9,393 nucleotides of DNA from Gammaproteobacteria bacterium (GTDB lineage: Bacteria; Pseudomonadota; Gammaproteobacteria; Berkiellales; Berkiellaceae): NCBI GenBank assembly GCA_016874315.1, contig VGTX01000029.1, forward strand, positions 1-9,393. Direction: 5' to 3'. The notes beneath the pieces were generated by a model, which was given only the letters and a program-made list of their open reading frames with translations, had not been told where the DNA came from and ran no database searches. The translations under genes were made by a program, and so were the position numbers. This document shows, piece after piece, positions 1 through 7,300 of the stretch (the first letter of the stretch is position 1; the number at the start of each line of letters is the position of its first letter).

Positions 1-407
1 GGAAAAATATCATTTCTGAACGAAGCTCAGACCGCGTGATTAAAAGCATCGTATTTTGTAGTGGCAAAATTTATTATGATTTACAAAATCATCTCAATAA
101 AAATGCTCCTAACTCGTCTACAAAGCTTGTTCGTATTGAACAGCTCTATCCATTTCCGGCCGAAGAAATTCAGGAGCTCTTGAAAGAATATCATTTAGTT
201 CAAAAGGTGTTTTTTGCACAAGAAGAGCCTCAAAATCAAGGGATTTGGGGTTGGATTGCACCACGGTTACAAAAACTCTGTCCAATCGCAGTTACTGTAG
301 AATATATTGGCCGACCAGAAAGTGCAGCTCCAGCCACAGGCTGGGCGCAGCGTCATAAAGAAGAACTTGCAAACTTATTATCGGATTTCGAAAAGAAAAT
401 TCGATAA
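1..407 (+). CDS. sucA: 2-oxoglutarate dehydrogenase E1 component, C-terminal part (partial, open at left edge)
   Basis: This is the 3' end of the thiamine-diphosphate-dependent E1 subunit of the cytosolic 2-oxoglutarate dehydrogenase complex, which decarboxylates 2-oxoglutarate and passes the succinyl group to the E2 lipoyl domain in the TCA cycle. Codons are in phase from base 3 and the stop is TAA at 405-407, giving about 134 visible residues of a protein usually over 900 aa. The visible part is the C-terminal transketolase-like domain. It carries the hallmark strings VRIEQLYPFP, then AQEEPQNQG, then a near-terminal EYIGRPESAAPATG and QRHKEE, all typical of SucA C-termini. A GTG at 36 lies inside the conserved domain and is not the start. 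No sucB follows; the next gene is convergent and unrelated, so the usual sucA-sucB order is not seen here. Family identity is very secure. Confidence 0.95.
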   Translation, partial: KNIISERSSDRVIKSIVFCSGKIYYDLQNHLNKNAPNSSTKLVRIEQLYPFPAEEIQELLKEYHLVQKVFFAQEEPQNQGIWGWIAPRLQKLCPIAVTVEYIGRPESAAPATGWAQRHKEELANLLSDFEKKIR

Positions 408-423
408 TACAAGTTTAATCTTT

Positions 424-455
424 TGTCATAGCGAGAGACTTGGCTCGCTATGACA
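424..455. terminator. Perfect 12-bp hairpin between convergent genes; possible dispersed palindromic repeat
   Basis: TGTCATAGCGAG (424-435) pairs perfectly with CTCGCTATGACA (444-455) across an 8-nt loop. It lies 16 nt after the sucA stop and contains the stop codon of the convergent minus-strand gene (448-450). Neither side has a clear T-tract, so it is not a textbook intrinsic terminator, although it could stop or protect both transcripts. The arm resembles the GTCAT(T)GCGAG palindromes that I recall as dispersed repeats in several intracellular proteobacteria. That resemblance is from memory. Confidence 0.6.
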
Positions 456-1722
456 GCTCATATTCATTTGGCACCCAATCTTGAGCACAGGCCATGAGTT
501 GCTCATCCCCATAAAAAAGTTCATAGGTCAAATATGTATCAATTTTCTCGAACGTTTCACAAACCTGCCCAATAAGGTGTGTTTTTAATGCTGAATCTTT
601 GATAGCGTATAGATCAAACAAATAAAAACTTAATCGTATAAATTCTTTGGCAATTTCAGGACCATGCATTGATGCATAATTATGATATGTTGCAAAATAG
701 CACGGTAAATCGATTGAGCTTTGCCAACTGCCATAATTGCCAATCAGATCATCATGAGCTCCAAAATAATAGGGTTGTGAAAATCCTCTTTCTAACATTT
801 CCTCCCATAATCCGGGGCCAATTCCACCTTGCATTCCACCAAGAATCTGAGCATATTCATTGATATTATAAGATGGATGTTGTATAGCCCAATCCACCAT
901 GTCTTCAATTTCTGCGTCATACTGCATGGATGTTTTTTGTAATCGAGTTTTGCGTGTCGCTATATGCTTATACAATATGTGGTATTTTTGAAGTTCTGAT
1001 TGACTGATTTCATGTAAAGCACGAATGACTTGCGGCTTTGTATCGCGATCGATTAATAAATTATTATTCCAAGAAGCGCCAAATGGACTTGAAAAATATG
1101 TGTTATACAATCCTGATTCAATATGATAAACACCTAAGGCTTTTGCGCTATCAAAGATTTTTTGATGACCATATACCTCACTAAATGTATCAATATCAAT
1201 ATAAATATTTATATCGAAATTTTGGTCAAATAAGGCCAGTATTCGAAGCCAATCACTGCAAATACTTCCTGAGCCCTGCTCACAATGTATACGCGCAGAA
1301 GACCACTGCTCTTGACGATCGTCCAACTGTGTATTCCAAACCGTCCATTTGATCATATCTCCGTATTTTTCATGCCAATCTTCTTGTAGTTCCTGATGTT
1401 TTTTCAAAACATTTTCATCAACAATCAGTTCAATTTGGAAAGAGTTAGGATATTTTTTCACCCAAGGAGTGGCGGATTGGCAAAATGCTTCAAGAGATTT
1501 CTTCCATTTTTGAAACTTCAGGTCATCACCTCCAATTAACCGAGCCTGGTCGGGATTTTGTGCTCCGGGGCTAACCCAGATTTGAATCATACGACATGAC
1601 CGAGCTGCAGAATGATTGAGCTCTTGAAAAAAAGAATCATGCCATACCGGATTGTGATAGAAATAGCGCATTTCAATCAGCATACATACTGCAATAATCC
1701 CTAATATTACTCTGAATCTCAC
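448..1722 (-). CDS. Membrane-anchored or exported GT-A (DXD-type) glycosyltransferase-like protein, paralog 1
   Basis: Protein of 424 aa with unknown substrate. A basic N-terminus precedes a hydrophobic stretch (about residues 4-18), a signal anchor or signal peptide, followed by HDSFF (28-32). The rest reads as a GT-A-like domain: IQIWVSP (46-52) matches the first strand of DXD-sugar-binding and clostridial-toxin-type transferases. SDWLR (156-160) followed by IYIDID (173-178, Asp176 and Asp178) matches their SD..R and DXD elements that bind nucleotide-sugar and metal. GGIGPGLW (299-306) matches the late GP motif. Cysteines 43, 81, 147, 155, 388 and 412 align with those of the upstream paralog. 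The start is GTG at 1722, overlapping the upstream gene's TGA by 4 nt and preceded at 4 nt by GGAGGAG, so translational coupling is likely. Relative to its neighbour it has a 4-residue duplication (GGMQ-GGIG). The motifs are seen; the enzymatic role is inferred. Confidence 0.7.
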   Translation of the reverse strand: MRFRVILGIIAVCMLIEMRYFYHNPVWHDSFFQELNHSAARSCRMIQIWVSPGAQNPDQARLIGGDDLKFQKWKKSLEAFCQSATPWVKKYPNSFQIELIVDENVLKKHQELQEDWHEKYGDMIKWTVWNTQLDDRQEQWSSARIHCEQGSGSICSDWLRILALFDQNFDINIYIDIDTFSEVYGHQKIFDSAKALGVYHIESGLYNTYFSSPFGASWNNNLLIDRDTKPQVIRALHEISQSELQKYHILYKHIATRKTRLQKTSMQYDAEIEDMVDWAIQHPSYNINEYAQILGGMQGGIGPGLWEEMLERGFSQPYYFGAHDDLIGNYGSWQSSIDLPCYFATYHNYASMHGPEIAKEFIRLSFYLFDLYAIKDSALKTHLIGQVCETFEKIDTYLTYELFYGDEQLMACAQDWVPNEYELS

Positions 1723-2993
1723 GACACTCCTCCTAATTCAGATAATGAGAAATACAAACATGCTTCTTGCTTCATAAGTCTTTCATTAAATCCTAGTAAC
1801 TCAATTTCTCTCCAGCATTTTTGACATTCCGATTTTAATTGGCTCAGCCACTGTGGAGCCCGATCGGAATTTTTACGCATAGAAAAATAATCATAAAGAT
1901 AAAAATTGAGTTTGAGAAACCATGCTGCAGCATCAGGCCCATAGAGTTTAGATAATGTTTCGTAGCTTTGAAAATTCGAGGGGAGTGTTGCACCTTCTCT
2001 CCAGCTGAAATAGTTTTGCATTCCATCGACATGAGAGTCGTGATATGGCTGAACAATCCCCCTTTCCATCATTTCAAACCAGAGTCCTGGACCAATACCG
2101 CCCAAAATCAGTCCGTATTCATTCATTTGTGTTTTGGGGTGTTGGATTGAATATTCTACTAATTCATTAATAGTTTTCTGGTATTCATCCCATTGCATTT
2201 TCGATCTTAAAGGACGCGTTGCAATATGATGGTAGAGTTGAGAGTGCTCTTGCAAAATTTGCTGACTTCTTATATCGATATAATCGAGTGCTAATAGACT
2301 TGGGTGAAGTGCAGTAATCAAGTCACCATTCCATGAAACGAATTTTGGTGTTGCGTGAAAGGTACTTGCTATACTGCCCTCTGGGCAATTTGCACCAAGA
2401 ACCCGATCGCTGCGCAAAAGTAATCGATTTGCAAAGGCCTCACTAAAAGTATCCACATCCATATAAATATTGTGGTCAAATACTCGATCGTAAAGGAGCC
2501 GCCCTCTTAAAAAATCACTACAGACAGAAGCGCAGCCAACACGACATTGTTCAATCCCTTCTTTCCAAAAGGTGTTGTGTTGCATAAACTCACTGTCTGT
2601 CCATAATGTCCACTTTATCAAATCACCATATAAAGTCTCCCAATGCTCTCGTAAACGAGAGTGCTCCTGATAGACTCTCCGATCGACAACAAGCTCAAGC
2701 TGAAACGAAACGTCTTTTTGATAGTGTTTTGCACGGGTGCAGAGGGCTTCAACAGCATGATACCATTTTGCATAACGCGCCTGGTCACCTCCAATAGGAG
2801 CAACAGGAGCATTTAAATCATAAGTAGGACTTACCCAAACTTGCATGATTCGACAATCATGAATATCCCGCTTTATGAGAGTATGAAAGAAACTGTCATA
2901 CCAATGAACGGAGTACCATACAAAGCCAAAATATGATAAAAAAACGAATAAAAAGAGCATCAACGATACTCTTGAAGGGGCAAACGGACGCAT
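1719..2993 (-). CDS. Membrane-anchored or exported GT-A (DXD-type) glycosyltransferase-like protein, paralog 2
   Basis: Protein of 424 aa, clearly homologous end to end with the downstream gene. A basic start (R2, R8) precedes a hydrophobic segment (about 9-28) and WYDSFF (31-36). By the positive-inside rule this predicts an extracytoplasmic C-terminal domain or a secreted protein. Glycosyltransferase-like landmarks are QVWVSP (51-56), SDFLR (159-163), IYMDVD (176-181, Asp179 and Asp181), SWNGDL (220-225) and GGIGPGLW (298-305). The order and spacing of SD..LR and DXD match the Gly_transf_sug / TcdA-TcdB-type GT-A fold, as known from that family. Cysteines 47, 85, 150, 158, 390 and 412 match those of paralog 1. 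ATG at 2993 is preceded at 5 nt by AAGGAAG. It is the first gene of the minus-strand pair, divergent from the third paralog. Substrate and partner are unknown. A divergent glycan-modifying or effector role is the best guess. Confidence 0.7.
   Translation of the reverse strand: MRPFAPSRVSLMLFLFVFLSYFGFVWYSVHWYDSFFHTLIKRDIHDCRIMQVWVSPTYDLNAPVAPIGGDQARYAKWYHAVEALCTRAKHYQKDVSFQLELVVDRRVYQEHSRLREHWETLYGDLIKWTLWTDSEFMQHNTFWKEGIEQCRVGCASVCSDFLRGRLLYDRVFDHNIYMDVDTFSEAFANRLLLRSDRVLGANCPEGSIASTFHATPKFVSWNGDLITALHPSLLALDYIDIRSQQILQEHSQLYHHIATRPLRSKMQWDEYQKTINELVEYSIQHPKTQMNEYGLILGGIGPGLWFEMMERGIVQPYHDSHVDGMQNYFSWREGATLPSNFQSYETLSKLYGPDAAAWFLKLNFYLYDYFSMRKNSDRAPQWLSQLKSECQKCWREIELLGFNERLMKQEACLYFSLSELGGVS
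1727..1733 (-). promoter_or_regulatory. Strong Shine-Dalgarno for the coupled GTG start
   Basis: GGAGGAG on the minus strand sits 4 nt before the GTG at 1722-1720 and inside the last codons of the upstream gene. It is the strongest ribosome-binding site in the window and decides the GTG start. With the GTGA stop/start overlap, it supports one bicistronic transcript. Confidence 0.75.
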
Positions 2994-2998
2994 ATTTT

Positions 2999-3013
2999 CT
3001 TCCTTAGGTAAGG
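2999..3013 (-). promoter_or_regulatory. Ribosome-binding site of paralog 2 overlapping a small dyad
   Basis: AAGGAAG (minus strand, 3005-2999) lies 5 nt before the ATG and supports that start. Overlapping it is a short dyad, CCTTA (3002-3006) and TAAGG (3009-3013), with a 2-nt centre. It is too tight for an RNA hairpin and could be a protein-binding site or chance. Confidence 0.5.
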
Positions 3014-3026
3014 CGACTATTTGAAA

Positions 3027-3062
3027 AGTATAGTGAGCAAAAATAAAAACTCTTTATATACT
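3027..3062. promoter_or_regulatory. Divergent promoter region with two TATACT -10 candidates
   Basis: The 91-bp gap between the divergent genes holds TATACT on the minus strand (3032-3027), giving paralog 2 a leader of about 27 nt. It also holds TATACT on the plus strand (3057-3062), giving the + paralog a leader of about 16 nt. Neither has a convincing TTGACA-like -35 at 16-18 nt. The start points are inferred from motif position only. Confidence 0.35.
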
Positions 3063-3084
3063 GATTCACAGATATCAAAAAAAA

Positions 3085-4305
3085 ATGGTTATGGTTGTGC
3101 ATCGAAAACCACAATACTCACTCTATATTGTACGAGTTATTTTATTTTTAACGCTTTTAATGCTTGGGACAAAATGGGCTCTAAAGTCATGGTATGACCC
3201 ATTTTTTGATTCACTATATAAGAAAGACATTGAATCTTTTCGCATTATTTCGATTATTAGTCACGAACATGCGCACGAACCAAAATGGATTGAGGGGGTT
3301 CAATCGTTTCTTTCAGAAGTACGCAGTCGCACCGCTGGCAATCAAGTCTTTATTACGATTGACTGTATCTTGGACTCATCCGTGACAAATGAAGACCGTC
3401 ACTTTTTAGAGAAAGCTTTTGGCCAAAGTCATATTGAATATTTTGATATGCAAGAGCTCATGCAGGAGTATGTGACGTACAAATGGTTTCCAAAAGTCTT
3501 ATTACAAAATGTCGATCATGCACTGAGCCGTGATGTTTTAAAAGTTTGGGCCCTTGAGAGCCCTTATGATTTAAATATCTATATCGATCCAGTTTTATGG
3601 GCATCTTTTTTAGATCATAAAGCAACAGTAAAATCCGATGTCGCATTCGGGATTGGATCGTATTACACCCAAGATGATGCATTCTTGATTCATTGGCTCA
3701 CAGCTGAACATGAAAAATCTGATCGGCAACTGATGTTGATTGATAATCGTATGCTGATTTCCTCAGGGCACTCTCGTAAAGGCTCATTTATTCGAAGACA
3801 AATTATAGAGGCAATTGACACGCATTCTCAGGCATTGGAAGCCGTTTTATTACGTCCAATCACACTTATCTCTCCTCTTTCAGAGCAAGAGTATCGCAAC
3901 GAATTAGAGCAACGCCGGATATGGTTATCGGAGCATCCCGATATTCCAATTTACGATCGATTATGGACCAGTATGATTGGAGGAAATCTCTTTTTAGAAT
4001 TTACGGCTTTGGATTTAAAAATTTCGGAATTTTATAGCACAATGTTACAGCTTCCAGAATTAAATATCGATCGAGCTGTACGTCGAAATTCATGGACCTA
4101 CGGAGAGTTATTGGGGCTTTACGGTAATAATCCCAAGTATCTTGATCACATTGTCATGACAACTTTGATTAACAATGACTTCTCGATCGCAAATGCAAAC
4201 ATTTATGCGAAAAATCCAAATATGCACGGATTAATTCAATCGCTTTTGAAACAAAATTTAAATGAGTGTGAACGAGAAGATCGTGATTTTCTTTTTGCGG
4301 AATAA
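3085..4305 (+). CDS. Diverged paralog of the DXD glycosyltransferase-like family, key residues lost
   Basis: Protein of 406 aa. It is recognisable as a relative of the two minus-strand genes by its basic start, hydrophobic segment (about 17-29), WYDPFF (36-41 versus WYDSFF) and the shared pattern up to about residue 168. The usual RI-QVWVSP becomes RIISIISHE (53-61). SDFLR becomes RDVLK (149-153), replacing Arg by Lys. IYMDVD becomes IYIDPV (165-170), losing the second Asp of DXD. GGIGPGLW becomes IGGNLFLE (298-305). None of the six cysteines conserved in the other two is kept. The frame is intact and full length, so it is not an obvious pseudogene. The start is the first ATG after a run of A; no Shine-Dalgarno is visible, and ATG at 3091 is an alternative. 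It is transcribed divergently from the pair and ends just before a strong terminator. Likely a non-catalytic or repurposed copy; function unknown. Confidence 0.65.
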   Translation: MVMVVHRKPQYSLYIVRVILFLTLLMLGTKWALKSWYDPFFDSLYKKDIESFRIISIISHEHAHEPKWIEGVQSFLSEVRSRTAGNQVFITIDCILDSSVTNEDRHFLEKAFGQSHIEYFDMQELMQEYVTYKWFPKVLLQNVDHALSRDVLKVWALESPYDLNIYIDPVLWASFLDHKATVKSDVAFGIGSYYTQDDAFLIHWLTAEHEKSDRQLMLIDNRMLISSGHSRKGSFIRRQIIEAIDTHSQALEAVLLRPITLISPLSEQEYRNELEQRRIWLSEHPDIPIYDRLWTSMIGGNLFLEFTALDLKISEFYSTMLQLPELNIDRAVRRNSWTYGELLGLYGNNPKYLDHIVMTTLINNDFSIANANIYAKNPNMHGLIQSLLKQNLNECEREDRDFLFAE

Positions 4306-4321
4306 AAATCTTCAATTTACA

Positions 4322-4350
4322 TAAAGAGCACTCTTTTAGAGTGCTCTTTA
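4322..4350. terminator. Bidirectional intrinsic terminator
   Basis: TAAAGAGCACTC (4322-4333) and GAGTGCTCTTTA (4339-4350) form a perfect 12-bp stem with a 5-nt loop (TTTTA). It is followed on + by AATTTTATT. On the minus strand the stem is followed by a mixed A/T stretch containing TTTTTATT further on. It lies between the stops of the convergent genes at 4305 and 4360 and can serve both. Confidence 0.85.
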
Positions 4351-4359
4351 ATTTTATTC

Positions 4360-7300
4360 CTACTTAGACTCACGATTCCGAGGCGCATGCTCAGGCTTAC
4401 TATCTAATATCGCAGTCAACGGGGCAATAGGTCGATACGGATGCGCCGCGATACTATCTATCATACTTTTCAAATCAAGCGGCGGATTGCATTGACTTGC
4501 AAAATCATAAGCACTTTCTCCTCGAGAGTTTTTTAGACTAGGATCTGCTCCATTTTCTAATAGAAACTTCACAAGAGATTTTAGATCATCGAGATTTGGA
4601 TGATCTAGACTATCGGGATTTCTATGGTCTCGTATCTCACGCAACACACGTATCAATGGAGTACCAAGGGCAGGAAGGGAACAATCATTAATATTTCCAC
4701 CACATTCGATGAGTTTTAAAATAAACTGACATGTCCGCTCTAAATCTGAATATAAGGTATTAGGAATATAGTCTTCATGAGAATATAAGAAGTCATTGAA
4801 AGCTATCTCCATAAATCTCTGTAAAAGCTTATCTTTATTCTGCTCATCTTTTGATAAAATGGCCTCTAACACATCTCCTCTATTATATACCCAGCAAAGA
4901 TTAAATAAGTCAATTTTGTGAACAGAATCGATATCCATAACTTTATTGCAAGACATCACTTGCACTTTTTGCATATGTAAAAGCTCTGCAATCAGATCTG
5001 CACTCCCCCCATCAACAATTGCTAGAAAAATATAATCTATAAGATCATCATTTTTAGAAATTGCTCCTATCAACCGATCTAAGATTTTTGAAGAAGTAGG
5101 CTGTCTCAGTGCAAAGTAGAAAATATTATAATCAATCTCTATTGCGGAAAATGGATCGTCAGATTTCAATGCTGCTTCAACAAGCTCTTCATTATTGGAG
5201 TAAACTCCTAACATAATGGCATATTCACGCTTCAGCACCCCCTGATTCCACCAAGACATCAAGTCAGGTTTTTCTGTGAGAAGATCTTTCACAAGACCAT
5301 AAAGTTTATTACGAAAATGTATCCCATTTTTTTTGGTATTGACTAAATATTGGCCATACATGAAGCTCCTACTTTTATACTTACAATTCCCACGTAATTT
5401 TTGTAATAAAACCCCCACCCCTCCGAATGCATTCATCGCTTTTTGCGTCTCAGGTGCTATCCCCTCATCAGCTGGCAGCAAACACTGTGCAGCAACAGCA
5501 TCGGACAATTCCCCACTGCGACTTTTTTCGATGAGTTGATTGTTATACGCTTGCGTGAAAAGACTAAATTCATCAGATAAATCTTTATAGGCTTCTCTGT
5601 TATAACAAAACTCACTCAAAAATCGATCGTTTATTAGACCAGTTACATCTAAAAATGGAGCAAATTTTAATATATTTCCCTCTTTTTTATTCAAATTCGA
5701 GCCATGATGTTCTTTATAAAACTCTCGCCATTTTTTCACCTGTGCGATATTAACATGCTTACTCTGCAAGCATTTAATAATCACCCGATAGAAAACCGTT
5801 GGCTGGTCGATGAGATATTGTTTCTCAAAAACTGATAAATCATCTAGAGTGTTCTCTTTGGCACAGAGCTGCATAATTCCATCATAAATACGTTGCTCAA
5901 ATCCATATATAGAATCAAAAAATAAATTTCCTGACTCTGGAAAATCCTTAAAAAATAGCAATATCGACTGCCAACTATTCTTAGTTAGGAAATTTTCGGA
6001 AGAAAGATGTCGCATATTTCTATTAAATGCATCTTTTATATATTGTTGAGCATCACTTTTGTATTGATTATGCGTGCATATCAGATGTAGCATTTCTATC
6101 GATTGCGTTAAGGTCTGCATATTTTTTTGAATATAGAGATCGAGTTTTGGGTGCACAGTATCGGGATTGTGTGCTAGCAACTGTCTGAGTATATTAGGGT
6201 GCATTTTTTCGATTGGCCATTTCTGCATGGCATCAGCATCTAAAAGATGCGGTATTACTGCAGAGGCTTTTTCTCGATCATTGTCTTGCAGCACTTCATA
6301 ACAATAATTCATCCAATCATTGATTATATCCTCATTGTAATTCTTATGTGCATGCAGAGGCATCATCTTTAAAAAAATCTCAAAATTCCGATCGATAATA
6401 TTTTTTAAATCACGATCTTTATTCATCATATAAACATGCAACACAATTAAGAGGCTCCAAGGCGTCTCTGCCCCCTCATGCTGATGCATTTGCTCAAAAT
6501 CTTCTTGAGAAAAATGATGTATTAAAGAAATCATGGTTGTTTTTACGAAGCTTGTTCTAAATAATATCCATGACGCTTGACTATCATGAGTATTGAGAAA
6601 ACTTTTTTGATTGATCACGTAATCGTGTACGTATTTCAAGATTTCTTGATTTTCTAACTTCAAGCCCGCATTTTTATAATCCTCTTGTAGTGATACTATG
6701 AGGAAAATGACGAATGCTGGTGGCATATGAGAGTGCATCTGTAATAGAACTCTCTCTTTGACCTCTTTTGAAGTCTTTTGAATACCTAATATAAAATTTC
6801 CAAATAATATATCGCCGTTTCCATTTAAACAACGGTCGGCTTTTTCTAACAGATTGATAATCATATCCGCAGCACCTGGGACACTTTCTATCGAGAAATT
6901 CTCAGTAAAAATTGTCTCGAAAATCTCCGCGATCATACTTCCATTACAAACCCCCATATTATATTTTTTCAAAAATTCTTTTGGCAGTCCGAGTATATCT
7001 GACTCATGATCGATATCTTTCAGAATATTTAAAAGATTTATTCCATCAAGAGCGGTATATGCCTGGCTTTTTTTAGCAGGAAGCCCGCTGTCCTGCTGCT
7101 CTAGCTCAAACCAATAAAATATTGCACGATCGGTGGGCGTTTTTATAAGTTGTTCACGATATGCATAGCAAAAACGAGCAATATCATGACGTGGGAATTT
7201 CTGACGATCTAACGCAATCATAATGTCTTGAAGAGAATGATTTGAAAGATTTACTCGATCGCAAAGAGCAATCATCTTATCGAACAGTCTTTGATCTTTG

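Noticed and set aside
36..407. GTG at 36 as the start of a separate small gene
   Set aside because: The frame continues upstream to the window edge and the protein is the SucA C-terminus, so this is internal.
669..863. Short + strand open frames inside the minus-strand genes (also 1968-2150, 2606-2797, 5333-5539, 8311-8568, 8642-8932)
   Set aside because: They lie antisense within clearly coding genes, have no recognisable domains and no supporting ribosome-binding context; they are shadows.
2646..2661. Inverted repeat CTCTCGT-AA-ACGAGAG inside paralog 2
   Set aside because: It falls in coding sequence for the repeated peptide pattern EHSRLREH and has no flanking T-tract; codon content explains it.
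3194..3682. Overlapping frames 3194-3385 (+) and 3458-3682 (-) inside the third paralog
   Set aside because: The family similarity of the 406-aa frame explains this region; the others show no independent evidence.
3085..4305. Calling the third paralog a pseudogene
   Set aside because: The frame is complete with anchor, scaffold motifs and a terminator after it; loss of motif residues alone is not gene breakage.
448..4305. Toxin-immunity or toxin-antitoxin reading of the divergent paralogs
   Set aside because: Paralog 3 is as large as the others and carries the same anchor; nothing in the sequence shows neutralisation, so the idea is only speculation.
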